The notes under the pieces were generated by a model. The model saw only the letters and a list, made by a program, of their open reading frames with translations, made no database searches and was not told the DNA's origin. Positions 16,097 to 25,061 of a stretch of DNA of 64,000 nucleotides are shown here, one piece after another. Source of the stretch: JAOPZW01 sp963835295 (lineage in GTDB: Bacteria > Actinomycetota > Thermoleophilia > Solirubrobacterales > Solirubrobacteraceae); contig CAWIEX010000010.1 of NCBI GenBank assembly GCA_963835295.1, positions 186,001-250,000 on the forward strand. Reading direction: 5' to 3'. The position numbers were made by a program, and so were the translations under genes. Each line of letters opens with the position of its first letter. Position 1 is the stretch's first letter.

Positions 16097-17692
16097 GTGT
16101 ACCTTCGGGGTGTGGACGACGCGATCGATCGCGCGCACGTTCGATTGGCCGAGGTCGTCGCTGCGCTGTCGCTCGGCATCGATCTCGGCTTCGGTCAGCC
16201 GATGGAGCACGTTCTGCGCCAGTGCCTGATCGCGCTGCGACTGGCCGACCGGATCGGGCTCGACGAGGAGGCCCGAGCGGCCGTGTACTACACGGCGTTG
16301 CTGATCAACGTGGGTTGTCACTCCGATGCCCACGAGCAGGCGAAGTGGTTCGGTGACGACATCGCGCTGAAGTCCGGAAAGTTCGATCACCGGCTGGGCA
16401 GCGCGCGCGGCAGGGCGGTGGCGATGCGCCTGCTCGGATCCGGCAGCCCCCCGCTCCATCGCTTCCGCGTCGGGCTCGAGTTCGTCCTCTCCGGGCACCG
16501 CGAAGTGGACGACATGATCACCCACCACGCTCGTATGGCGCGCACGCTGGGCGAGAAGCTGTCGCTGCCCGACGAGGTGCTCGAGGCGCTGCTCGGCGCC
16601 TACGAGCAATGGGACGGCCGCGGGTGGCCCGGCGTGCGGCGGGGCGAGGAGCTGCCGATCGCGTCGAGGCTGGCGCAGCTGGCCGAGTACGTCGAGGTCG
16701 CGCACCGGGTGGGAGGAGTGGCGGCGGTCAAGCAGCTGGCACGTGAGCGCGGCGGCAGGCAGTTCGACCCGCGGCTGGCCGAGCTGGTCCACGGCGAGGC
16801 GGCGACGATCCTGGCGGGCCTCGATTCGACCCCGAGCTGGGAGGCGGTCATCGACGCCGAGCCGGCCCTCGCCGTCGTGCTCTCGGGCGAGCGGCTCGAC
16901 GCGGCACTCGAGGCGATCGCGAACTTCGTCGACCTCAAGTCGCCGTACTTCCTGGGTCATTCGCGCGCGGTCGCTGATCTCGCGGCGAGCGCCGGAGAGC
17001 ATCTCGGGCTCTCGCAGTCGGGCCTGCGGACTCTCCGCCGCGCGGCGCTGGTGCATGACCTCGGGCGGCTGGGAATCTCGAACTCGATCTTGGACAAGCG
17101 CTTGCCGCTCGGTGCCGGCGAGTGGGAGCGTGTGCGCCTGCAGCCGCACCTCACCGACCGGATGCTCCACCGCTCCCCTGCGCTTGCGCCGCTCGGCGCG
17201 ATCGCGGTCGAGCACCGCGAGCGCCTCGACGGCTCCGGCTACCCGCGCGGCGTCTCCGGCGGCGCGATCTCTCGCGCGGCGCGCATCCTCGGTGCCGCCG
17301 ACGCATATCAGGCGCTGCGCGAGCCGCGTCCTCACCGGCCGGCGCGCTCAGCCGAGGACGCGGCGGTCGTGCTCCAGGACGAGGTCAGGGCCGGTCGACT
17401 CGATGCCCAGGCGGTGCAGGCCGTTCTTGCCGCCGGCGGCCACCGTGTCGCGCGTCGCCGCTCGGGACCCGCCGGTCTCACCGAACGCGAGGTCGAGGTC
17501 CTCCGGCTGCTCGCCCGCGGGCTCTCCAACAAGCAGATAGCCCAGCGGCTGGTGGTCTCGCGCAAGACAGTGGGCAAGCACGTCGAGCACATCTACGCGA
17601 AGATCGATGCCTCCAACCGCGCAGCCGCGAGTCTGTTCGCCGTACAGCACGGCCTGCTCCCCGAAGCCGAACGCCCGACGCCGGCAACGTGA
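16097..17692 (+). CDS. Tandem HD/HD-GYP domain protein with C-terminal LuxR HTH
   Basis: About 531 residues. The N-terminal half is a degenerate HD-GYP-like unit (YYTALLINVGCHSDAHEQAKWFGDD, later YEQWDGRGWPGVRRGEELPIASRLAQLAEYVE). The second unit is canonical: GHSRAVADLAASAGEHLG, VHDLGRLGISNSILDK, then EHRERLDGSGYPRG and RILGAADAYQALREPRPHR. A LuxR HTH occupies residues ~458-520 (LTEREVEVLRLLARGLSNKQIAQRLVVSRKTVGKHVEHIYAK). HD-GYP domains often hydrolyse cyclic-di-GMP, so it may couple a nucleotide signal to transcription. The start is either the GTG at 16097 or 16112. It is divergent from the methyltransferase. Confidence 0.8.
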   Translation: MYLRGVDDAIDRAHVRLAEVVAALSLGIDLGFGQPMEHVLRQCLIALRLADRIGLDEEARAAVYYTALLINVGCHSDAHEQAKWFGDDIALKSGKFDHRLGSARGRAVAMRLLGSGSPPLHRFRVGLEFVLSGHREVDDMITHHARMARTLGEKLSLPDEVLEALLGAYEQWDGRGWPGVRRGEELPIASRLAQLAEYVEVAHRVGGVAAVKQLARERGGRQFDPRLAELVHGEAATILAGLDSTPSWEAVIDAEPALAVVLSGERLDAALEAIANFVDLKSPYFLGHSRAVADLAASAGEHLGLSQSGLRTLRRAALVHDLGRLGISNSILDKRLPLGAGEWERVRLQPHLTDRMLHRSPALAPLGAIAVEHRERLDGSGYPRGVSGGAISRAARILGAADAYQALREPRPHRPARSAEDAAVVLQDEVRAGRLDAQAVQAVLAAGGHRVARRRSGPAGLTEREVEVLRLLARGLSNKQIAQRLVVSRKTVGKHVEHIYAKIDASNRAAASLFAVQHGLLPEAERPTPAT

Positions 17693-17730
17693 CCCCGGCG
17701 GAGACTCACCGGACGGCCCGTAGGTCACGG

Positions 17731-18288
17731 TTAGAGACGCTCGACCGTGCTCTCGATCGGCACGGGCCGGCTGAGGCTGTCGTGCACCGGCGAGGCACGC
17801 GTGACGATTCGCCGGATCTCGTCGAGGGTCTGGTCGTCCGCGTCCGAGCGTACCTTGACGGTGACCGCGACGCCGTCGAGGCCGGCCGGCGTCGGCGCCA
17901 GCTGCAGGAATCCGTTGAGGTCGATGGCGCTCTCGACGGCGACCTCGAGGCCGTCGAGCTGCACGCCCTGCGCGGTGGCGTGCGCCGCATACGTGCCCGC
18001 GATGCATGCGCCGAGCGCGGCCAGGAGCGTCTCGACCGCGGTGGGCCCGGTGTTCTCGCCGAGCAGCTCGGGCGGATGGTCGCCACGCATGGTGAAGCGC
18101 CGCGGGATCACCTCACCGAGTTGCTCGATCGCGTCGGCGTGGGCGTCGAGCCCGAAGTGCCCGTCCCAGCTCACGCGACCACGCCACGTGAGCCGGCCCG
18201 CGTCGGGGTTGCGCTCGACGGTCGCCACCGTCTCTTGGAAAGCCTCCAGATTCCAGCCGTTGAGCACGCTGTCGGTCTGGCTCGCCAT
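17731..18288 (-). CDS. OsmC family protein
   Basis: A 185-residue OsmC/Ohr-fold protein: WNLEAFQETVATVERNPDAGRLTWRGRVSW, then PPELLGENTGPTAVETLLAALGACIAGTYAAHA with the peroxidatic cysteine. At the second cysteine position of peroxidase members it has ASPVHDSLSRPVPI, with serine in place of Cys, so classical two-Cys peroxidase activity is doubtful. AAGGAG precedes the ATG. It lies downstream of and convergent with the HD-GYP-LuxR gene. A distant paralogue is at 24108. Confidence 0.8.
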   Translation of the reverse strand: MASQTDSVLNGWNLEAFQETVATVERNPDAGRLTWRGRVSWDGHFGLDAHADAIEQLGEVIPRRFTMRGDHPPELLGENTGPTAVETLLAALGACIAGTYAAHATAQGVQLDGLEVAVESAIDLNGFLQLAPTPAGLDGVAVTVKVRSDADDQTLDEIRRIVTRASPVHDSLSRPVPIESTVERL

Positions 18289-18355
18289 GATCGTTTGCTC
18301 CTTCCTTCGCTGACGTGAACCAGGCCGACGCTAGGGCGCGCACGTCAGCGCATCG

Positions 18356-19609
18356 TCAACGCGACCCCGGCAGGCCGGCGGCGCGCTCCGCCGCCGCGAC
18401 GAGCCTCGGCAGCGACGCCCGGACCTCGGCGCGCTGCTGCTTCAGAGACCGGTCCGCCTCCTGCGCCGGTACCGCGGCGCGCAGGCGGATGCGGCAGCCG
18501 CCCCGGGCGGGCTCGAGCATCCACACGTGGACGATCCCGGTCACCTCGCAGCGCAGGACGACGCCGCCGGCCGCTCGCCGCAGATCGATGCGGGTCGGGA
18601 TCGGCGTCCCTGGGACTGCGCCCATCCACCGCGTCAATCCGTCGACGGTCGGCTGCGCGTCCGTGAGTCCCTCCCACCATTCGCGGTAGCGCAGCGGGTC
18701 TTGCAGCAGCTTCATCACCTCCAGGGCCGGCGCGCGGCACAGCGCCGACTCCTCGATGACACGACCCGGCGCAGAGGGTGTCCGGCGGCCCGCGAGCCGG
18801 TGGGCCAGCTCGATGGTCGCCGGTGAGGGGGCGACGCCGACATCGGCCATCAGCGTCGCCTCGAGCCGCTCGAAGACCACGAGCGCCTCGGCACGCTCGC
18901 CGGCATCGGCGAGCCGGAGCATGAGCAGGCGATGGACCTGCTCGTCGAGCGGGGCCTCGCGGACCGCACGGCGAGTCCACTGGATCGCGGACACGTGGTC
19001 GCCCGTGGCCTCGGCGCGCTCGGCCAGCTGCGCGGCCGCGCCCGCTGCGAGGTCGTGCACCTCGTCGCGCAGCTCCAGCACCCAGTCGTCGGCCAGGTCG
19101 GTCAACAGCCGTGGACGCGCGAGCTCGAGCGCTCGCTGGAGGCCGTCGGAGCTCCCGGCCGCGACGCCGTCCCGGAAGGTGTCGAGATCGAGCTCCTGGA
19201 TCAGGTCGGCTGCCACGCCCACCCGGTCGCGACTCTGCGACAACCACGGCGCGGAACGCTCTGCGCCCGCAGCCCGGCGGATCTCCCAGAGCGCCGTGCG
19301 CAGGGATGCCCGCGCCGCCCGGTCCACGACCTCGGGCCAGAACTGCCCGGCGACGCGCGCCCGAGCATGCGGACCCGGATGGGCCAGCAGCCAGGCCAGG
19401 ACCGAGCGCGCGGAAGGCGGAGCAGGAAGCGCCAGCGGCGTGCCTGCGAACTCCACGCGCAGCGCTCCGAACAGCTGCACACGCAGGCCTGCCGGCCCCG
19501 GCTCCGAACGTTCCTGAGCCACCTGTCGATCCACGGTACCGAGCGCAAGATTCTCGCGCGCCTGATCGGCCGCTCCTGTGTGCTCGGCCCATGAGGCCGT
19601 CCAGGACAT
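18356..19609 (-). CDS. BTAD regulator fused to a C-terminal SRPBCC domain
   Basis: A 417-residue protein. Residues ~40-130 form the winged helix of BTAD/SARP regulators (LRVQLFGALRVEFAGTPLAL, SVLAWLLAHPG, SLRTALWEIRRAAG). Residues ~135-270 are the BTAD helical domain (ERAEATGDHVSAIQWTRRAVREAPLDEQVHRLLMLRLADAGERAEALVVFERLE). Instead of an ATPase, residues ~285-410 resemble a START/SRPBCC helix-grip fold (APALEVMKLLQDPLRYREWWEGL, GAVPGTPIPTRIDLR, CEVTGIVHVWMLEPARGGCRIRLRAAV), a hydrophobic ligand pocket family. Ligand-controlled transcription is the inference. The exact start is uncertain, with no clear ribosome-binding site. Confidence 0.7.
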   Translation of the reverse strand: MSWTASWAEHTGAADQARENLALGTVDRQVAQERSEPGPAGLRVQLFGALRVEFAGTPLALPAPPSARSVLAWLLAHPGPHARARVAGQFWPEVVDRAARASLRTALWEIRRAAGAERSAPWLSQSRDRVGVAADLIQELDLDTFRDGVAAGSSDGLQRALELARPRLLTDLADDWVLELRDEVHDLAAGAAAQLAERAEATGDHVSAIQWTRRAVREAPLDEQVHRLLMLRLADAGERAEALVVFERLEATLMADVGVAPSPATIELAHRLAGRRTPSAPGRVIEESALCRAPALEVMKLLQDPLRYREWWEGLTDAQPTVDGLTRWMGAVPGTPIPTRIDLRRAAGGVVLRCEVTGIVHVWMLEPARGGCRIRLRAAVPAQEADRSLKQQRAEVRASLPRLVAAAERAAGLPGSR

Positions 19610-19803
19610 AGGTCGAGGTCAGTCGGTCGATGCGCCATCGGTGAGTGGCAGCTCGGGCGCCGGTGGGTTGAGGAGCACGTCGACCTGCGGCCGCCAGCTC
19701 GCGACGCGTTCCGACCGACAGCGGGCAGACCGTGCACGGCCAATCCCACGGTCCGTGGCGCCTGCGGCACGCTGCGCGCGTCAGCCGATCGCGGGAGAAT
19801 GGG

Positions 19804-21474
19804 ATGGTGGCCAAGGCCGCGGAGGACATACGCCTCGGCGAGTGCCGGCGCGGCTGGGCCGCCCTCGATGCCGGGCGCTGGGAGCTGGCGCGGGCCTGCT
19901 TCGAGCGGGCGCTGGGCGACAGGGAGGCGCCCGAGGCGTGGGAGGGGCTCAGCTGGGCGGCGTGGTGGCTCGACGACGCCGACGTCGTGTTCGATGCGCG
20001 GAGGCGCGCGTATGGCGTCTATAGGGCGCGGGGCGACGCGGCGAGCGCTGCGCGGATGGCCACGTGGCTGGCGTGCGACGAGCTGGACTTCCATGGGGCG
20101 GTGCCGGTGGCGGGCGGCTGGCTGCGGCGCGCCGAGCGACTGCTCGAGCCGCTGGAGGCGGGGCCGGCGCACGGCTGGCTTGCGTTCCACGCGGCCTATC
20201 ACGCGCGCGTGCGCGGCGATGCGGAGACGGCACAGCGGCTCGCGGTGCGGGCCGGCGAGCTCGGGCGGCGCTTCGGCGTACCTGATCTGGAGATGCTTGG
20301 TCTCGCGCTGGAGGGAGCGACGCTCGTGGCGGACGCGCGCGTGGCGGAGGGCATGCGGCGTCTCGACGAGGCCGCGGCGGCGGCGCTGGAGGGCGAGGCG
20401 GCGATCCCGATGTCGAGTGCCTGGACGTTCTGCTTTGTCGTGTCGGCTTGCACGGCGGTGCTGGACTACGAGCGCGCGGTCGGGTGGTGTGATCGGATCC
20501 GGGCGTTCGCCGAGCGCTACGGCAGCCGCTACATGATGGCGTTCTGCCGGGCCGAATATGGGGCCGTGCACCTCTGGTGCGGGCGGTGGGGCGAGGCCGA
20601 GTCGGTGCTCGAAGACTCGATCGCCGACTTCTCGAGCTCACGGCCGGGGATGGTGGGGGTCCCGCTAGCGGCGCTCGCGGAGCTCAGGCGCCGCCAGGGG
20701 CGGTCTGCGGAGGCGCTCGGGCTGCTCGACCGGGCGGGGTCGTCGTCGGAGGCGCAGCTGTGCCGGGCGCGGCTGGCGCTCGATGCGGGTGACGGGCGGG
20801 CGGCCGTCGAGCTGGTCGAGCGGTGGCTGCGGCGCGTGTCCGCGCAGCGCCGGCTCGACCGCGCGCCGGCTCTGGAGCTGCTGGTCCGCGCTCGCATGGC
20901 CCGCGGGGAGCTCGGGCAGGCGGCCGCGGCCGTTGCGGAGCTGCGCGAGCTCGAGCGGCTCGTCGGCACGGCCCCGCTGCGGGCGTTCGCGGATCTCGCC
21001 GAAGCCGTCGCGGCCGCCGGCCGGGGCGAGCACGAGCACGCTCGGCCGCTGTTGGAGGACGCGGTCGACGGCTTCGATGCCGCCGGCGCGCGGTTCGAGG
21101 CCGCTCGAGCAAGGATCGACCTTGCCACGGCCCTGACCGCGCTGGGGCGCGCCGAGACGGCCGCGACTGAGGCGGGCGCCGCCTTGGACTGCCTGGTCGA
21201 ACTGGGAGCCGAGACGGAAGCCGAGCGGGCGCGAATGCTGTTGGGCGACAGCGGCGATGTGCCGCTGTCGGAGCTGACACCGCGCGAGCGCGAGGTGCTG
21301 CGCCTGCTCGCCGACGGGCTCACGAACCGTCAGATCGCCGAGTGCCTGGTCATCAGCCACCACACGGTGCACCGGCACGTGACGAACCTGTTGCGCAAGC
21401 TCGGGCTCTCCTCGCGCAGCGCGGCGGCCGCGCAGGCGGTCCGGACGGGACTGGTCGGTCGCAGCGACAGATAG
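19804..21474 (+). CDS. TPR-repeat LuxR family transcriptional regulator
   Basis: A 556-residue regulator. Residues ~1-485 are Ala/Leu/Arg-rich helical repeats of TPR type (RRGWAALDAGRWELARACFERALG, WLRRAERLLEPLEAG, AVHLWCGRWGEAESVLEDSI). Residues ~490-550 are the LuxR HTH (LSELTPREREVLRLLADGLTNRQIAECLVISHHTVHRHVTNLLRKLGLSSRSAAAAQ). There is no N-terminal ATPase, so ligand or protein sensing by the TPR region is likely. ATG 19804 fits the N-terminal family start (VAKAAEDIRLGECRRGW). A fragment of a close paralogue lies at 4713. The gene is divergent from the BTAD-SRPBCC gene. Confidence 0.8.
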   Translation: MVAKAAEDIRLGECRRGWAALDAGRWELARACFERALGDREAPEAWEGLSWAAWWLDDADVVFDARRRAYGVYRARGDAASAARMATWLACDELDFHGAVPVAGGWLRRAERLLEPLEAGPAHGWLAFHAAYHARVRGDAETAQRLAVRAGELGRRFGVPDLEMLGLALEGATLVADARVAEGMRRLDEAAAAALEGEAAIPMSSAWTFCFVVSACTAVLDYERAVGWCDRIRAFAERYGSRYMMAFCRAEYGAVHLWCGRWGEAESVLEDSIADFSSSRPGMVGVPLAALAELRRRQGRSAEALGLLDRAGSSSEAQLCRARLALDAGDGRAAVELVERWLRRVSAQRRLDRAPALELLVRARMARGELGQAAAAVAELRELERLVGTAPLRAFADLAEAVAAAGRGEHEHARPLLEDAVDGFDAAGARFEAARARIDLATALTALGRAETAATEAGAALDCLVELGAETEAERARMLLGDSGDVPLSELTPREREVLRLLADGLTNRQIAECLVISHHTVHRHVTNLLRKLGLSSRSAAAAQAVRTGLVGRSDR

Positions 21475-21556
21475 CCACGATCGGCCATCCGCGACGTCCA
21501 CGGAAATGGCCTGCTGTGGCGAAGCCGCCCCGCATCACGCGGCGTACGGTCGCGCC

Positions 21557-22465
21557 ATGACCGAACACGACCCTTCGATGCGCGCGATCACCGTCGCCGC
21601 GGCACGCGCGCGAATCGACGAGCTCGCCGGGAGCCGACGACCGACGACCGCCGATCGAGAGCTCAAGGCCGCCACCCGTGCCGTCTGGGCGTTGGGCGAC
21701 TATCACCGGTTCGCGACCGACCTCGTGTGGGAGCTCGGCGCGACGCTGGTGCAGGCGTGCGGCATCGCGGCGGGCCAGCGCGTGCTCGATGTGGCCGCCG
21801 GCTCCGGTAACGCGGCGCTGCGCGCCGCCGGCAACGGTGCGCGCGTGGTGGCGGCCGACCTCACGCCCGAGAACTTCGCGGCCGGCCGCCGCGAAGCCCA
21901 AGCGCTTGACGTCTCGGTCGACTGGGTAGAGGCCGACGCCGAGGCGCTCCCGTTCGCCGACGCCGAGTTCGACGCCGTGATCTCATCGGTGGGGGCGATG
22001 TGGGCGCCCGACCATCGCGCGGTCGCCGACGAGATGCTGCGAGTGTGCCGGCCCGGCGGGACCATCGGGATGGTCAACTTCACGCCTGAGGGTCTGCTCA
22101 CGGACTTCCTCGCGGTGTTCGCGCCGTACGCGCCCCCGCCGCCGGGAGCGCTGCCGCCGGCTCTGTGGGGAAGCGAGCAGCACGTCCGCGAGCTGTTCGG
22201 GGCGCGCGTCGAGTCGCTCGCGATGACGCGGCGCGACTACGTGGAGCGCATCGAGGGCGGGCCGCAGGGCTACTGCGACTACTACAAGCAGACCTTCGGC
22301 CCGGTGATCGCGACCTTCGCGGGCCTGGCCGACCCTGGCGAGCGCGTCGAGCTCGATCGGCGGTTCCTCGAGTTCGCCACGCGAGCCAACGAGGGACCGC
22401 CCGGAGGGCCCGCCGAGCTTCGGTTCGAATACCTGCTCGTGGTGGCGCACAAGCGCGGCGGCTGA
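21557..22465 (+). CDS. Class I SAM-dependent methyltransferase
   Basis: A 302-residue methyltransferase. Motif I is GQRVLDVAAGSGNAALRAA; later come VEADAEALPFADAEFDAVISSVGAMWAPDHRAVADEMLRVCRPGGTIGMVNF. The C-terminal part (RRDYVERIEGGPQGYCDYYKQTFGPVIATFAGL) is typical of actinobacterial UbiE-like enzymes fused to a variable substrate lid. It starts at ATG 21557, 82 bases after the TPR-LuxR regulator in the same direction. The substrate is unknown. Confidence 0.8.
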   Translation: MTEHDPSMRAITVAAARARIDELAGSRRPTTADRELKAATRAVWALGDYHRFATDLVWELGATLVQACGIAAGQRVLDVAAGSGNAALRAAGNGARVVAADLTPENFAAGRREAQALDVSVDWVEADAEALPFADAEFDAVISSVGAMWAPDHRAVADEMLRVCRPGGTIGMVNFTPEGLLTDFLAVFAPYAPPPPGALPPALWGSEQHVRELFGARVESLAMTRRDYVERIEGGPQGYCDYYKQTFGPVIATFAGLADPGERVELDRRFLEFATRANEGPPGGPAELRFEYLLVVAHKRGG

Positions 22466-22750
22466 CATGCAGCGCCGGATCGCCGAGTATGCGCGTGCAG
22501 CGAGGGGATCGTGGTCGCCCTGGTGGCGGTTGCGGCGGCGCTTCCGCGGCGGCGCCCGCCACCTCGCAGCTCCGGGTGAGTCCGACATGGTCGGCGTCAG
22601 GAATCAGTCCCACCCGGCGTGGGTTCGACGCCACGCTTCGGTGTGCGCGCGCGTCCAGTGCGCCACGTCGTGCCTGCTGAGCCGCGAAGGTCCGGTCGTC
22701 CGAGCGGTGGGGCGGCGCCGGCGGAGCCTGTCGCTCGGGAGGCGGTCGTC

Positions 22751-23347
22751 TCAGGCCACCAGTCCGTGCTCGAGCGCGAACACGGCGGCCGCGGCTCGGC
22801 TGGAGTCGCCGATCTTCGCGTAGATGCTCTGCACGTGGTGCTCGGCGGTGCGCCGCGAGATGACCAGGCGCTCGGCGATCTCGCGGTTCGAGCATCCCTG
22901 CGCAACCAAAGCCAGCACCTCGACCTCGCGTTCGGTGAGCTCGGCGGGGCGCAGGTCGCCGCGGCGCCGCCGGTCACGCTGCCCGGCGGCCTCGAGTACC
23001 GCCGCCACGGCCTCGGGGTCGAGTCGTCCGCCTCGCGCCTCGGCCGCGAGCGCCTCGGCCGCCCGCTCGGGCTCGAGCGGAGCGCGGTGCGGCCGGGGCT
23101 GAGTCATCGCTTGGAAGGCGTCGGCGGCGGCGAGGATGCGGGTCGGCGGCGGCAGCTCGGCGGCCTTGCAGCCGCGGTGATAGCCGGAGCCATCGAGCCG
23201 CTCGTGGTGCGCGCCGGCGAGCGCGGCGAGCGACCGCAGCGCCCCCGACGAGGCCAGGATGCGCTCGGTCCGGTAGGGGTGCAGCCGCACCTCCTCCCAC
23301 TCGGCTGCGCTCAGCGGTCCCGGCTTCTCCCAGACCGAGGTCGCTGG
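22751..23347 (-). pseudogene. HD-GYP-LuxR regulator, 3' part only
   Basis: The remaining frame encodes the end of an HD-GYP domain (VWEKPGPLSAAEWEEVRLHPYRTERIL, HHERLDGSGYHRG, PTRILAAADAFQAMTQPRPHR) and an intact LuxR HTH (ELTEREVEVLALVAQGCSNREIAERLVISRRTAEHHVQSIYAKIG). It is paralogous to 16097-17692. Sequence upstream of about 23347 switches abruptly to a hydrolase gene on the other strand, so the N-terminal two thirds and start are gone. An internal GTG at 23290 could still give a short protein. Confidence 0.75.
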
Positions 23348-23859
23348 CCACGCGGCGTCCTGACCTCTTCCGCTCCCTCTCCTGTCACGAGCCGCCCTTG
23401 TGGGCGCTGCTCGACGACGCCGAGAGCCGGGAGCTGCTGCAGGAGGGCGCTCGTAGCCTCGAGGAGGTCCGCAGGCGCCTCATCGAGGGCGATCACGAGG
23501 GCGCGGCCCGCCAGTTCGTCGAGGAGGTCGCGTTCGGACCCGGCGCCTGGGAGAGCGAGCTGCCGCCCGCGACGCGGGCGATCTTCGTCAAGAACGCCCC
23601 TACTTACCTCGATGAGCTCGAGGACCCGAACCAGCTTGCGGTCGACCAGGAGGCGCTAACACGCCTCGAGATACCGGTACGGCTCACCGAGGGCTCGGAG
23701 AGCCCGCCGGTCTTCGCACGCGTCATCGATCGACTCGCGCAGCTGATCCCGCGCGTCGCGCGCGAAACGATCGAGGGGGCGGCGCACGTGCCCCAGCTGA
23801 CCACGCCGGAGCGCTATGTGGACGTCACGACGGAGGCGCTACGGGCGGCTTCGGCGTGA
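23348..23859 (+). pseudogene. Alpha/beta hydrolase, C-terminal half only
   Basis: The frame EPPLWALLDDAESRELLQEGARSLEEVRRRLIEGDHEGAARQFVEEVAFG continues to LEIPVRLTEGSESPP and the catalytic-His region EGAAHVPQLTTPERYVDV, ending at TGA 23859. This is the cap and C-terminus of a common actinobacterial alpha/beta hydrolase family. The N-terminal half with the nucleophile is missing; homology starts exactly where the reverse-strand HD-GYP remnant ends. Confidence 0.65.
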
Positions 23860-24107
23860 GCACGGGCCCATGCTCCGCTGCGCCATCGCGTGGAGGCACC
23901 GAGCGCACATTGTCGACGGCCATAGCTATCCCCGTGAAGGCGATCGTCAGCCGACTGACGATCGCGGAGGATGCCCCCTATCCGGCCGCTGCCAGGCCAT
24001 ATGACAGGCCCGCGACCGGTAGCAGCCACCACAGTCGGGCCAGTCCAGGGCCAACAGGCGGCTGACGTCGGAGCGACCGCGGCGACCGTCGAGTGATCCG
24101 GCTGACG

Positions 24108-24698
24108 TCACGCGAGAGCGTGACCCTGGGCGACGTGGAAGTCGCTTGCAATATCGACGCCGTGGCGGAGCGTGTCGAGCACGACGCAAGAGCGTTCGGC
24201 GGCGGCGAGCAGCAGCTCGACCGAGCGGGGCGGTGTCCCGGGCGCGACGTCCAGGCGGGTCCGCGACCGCATCGCCTGAAAGCCGACGCGGACTGAGGGC
24301 TCGACCGCCAGCGTCCCGCGCAGGTCGACGTCGCCCTCGACGTCGACGGTGAGCGCGGTCAGACGGACGCCGAGCAGGCTCGCGACCATGCGGACGGTCG
24401 AGTCCTGACATGCCGCGAGCGTCGCGCAGAGCAGCTCGCCGGGGTTCGGTGCGTCGTGCAGGCCTCCGACACCGCGGTGCGTGCCGACGGCGATCTCGAC
24501 GCGCTCGGCCGGGTACTCCTGTCCCGGCCGAGCCGTCGTGTGGACGGGGTCGCCAGGCGCCCGGTCGGTCGTCCGGCCGCGATCCACGATGAGTGCCGCC
24601 CGAGGATTCTGGGCGTACGCGCGCCGCAGCGGCGCCTGGCGGGCGGCGACCTCGGACGGACGCCCGCCGGTCGCTCGCGGAGTCGCCGAGCGGGCCAT
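24108..24698 (-). CDS. OsmC family peroxiredoxin-like protein
   Basis: A 196-residue OsmC-fold protein. After a basic N-terminus (PLRRAYAQNPRAALIVDRGRTT) come GVGGLHDAPNPGELLCATLAACQDSTVRMVASLLG, with the first cysteine, and ERSCVVLDTLRHGVDI, with the second, so both redox cysteines expected of the peroxidase branch are present. AGAGGAG lies upstream. Its ATG overlaps the stop of the tautomerase gene (TGATG), indicating translational coupling. Confidence 0.8.
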   Translation of the reverse strand: MARSATPRATGGRPSEVAARQAPLRRAYAQNPRAALIVDRGRTTDRAPGDPVHTTARPGQEYPAERVEIAVGTHRGVGGLHDAPNPGELLCATLAACQDSTVRMVASLLGVRLTALTVDVEGDVDLRGTLAVEPSVRVGFQAMRSRTRLDVAPGTPPRSVELLLAAAERSCVVLDTLRHGVDIASDFHVAQGHALA

Positions 24699-24931
24699 CA
24701 CGACGCTCCTCTCGCGGCCCCCGACGCCAGAGCGAGGACGTCCTCGGTGGTCAGGCAACGGCCGCCGATGGCCCAGTCGCCCGACTTGGTCTCGTCGATC
24801 ACGACCGTGGTGACCTCGCGCATGTTCTCGCCCTCGATGCCGACCATGGTGTCGGTCAGCCGCTCGGCGATCTGGCGCTTCTGCTCGGGCGTGAAGACGC
24901 CCTCGATGAGCTTGACGTTGATGTGGGGCAT
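24698..24931 (-). CDS. Tautomerase (4-oxalocrotonate tautomerase family)
   Basis: A 77-residue protein starting MPHINVKLIEGVFTPEQKRQIAERLTDTMVGIEGENMREVTTVVIDE, followed by SGDWAIGGRCLTTEDVLAL. Pro1 and the family length are conserved. It is about 60% identical by eye to the tautomerase at 7347-7571. It is first in a two-gene leftward unit with the OsmC gene, and is divergent from the hydrolase-LuxR regulator at 25062 with about 130 bases between starts. Confidence 0.85.
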   Translation of the reverse strand: MPHINVKLIEGVFTPEQKRQIAERLTDTMVGIEGENMREVTTVVIDETKSGDWAIGGRCLTTEDVLALASGAARGAS

Positions 24932-25061
24932 GTGGACGCTCCTTCGGTCGCCTGTTCGATGCCCGCCAGCATCGCGCTCCCCCGGCCGGGCGTCATCGCC
25001 CGGACTGCCCATCCGGCGTGATGGCCACGGCGGGCCAGGGCGGGGGTAGCCTTCATCTACG

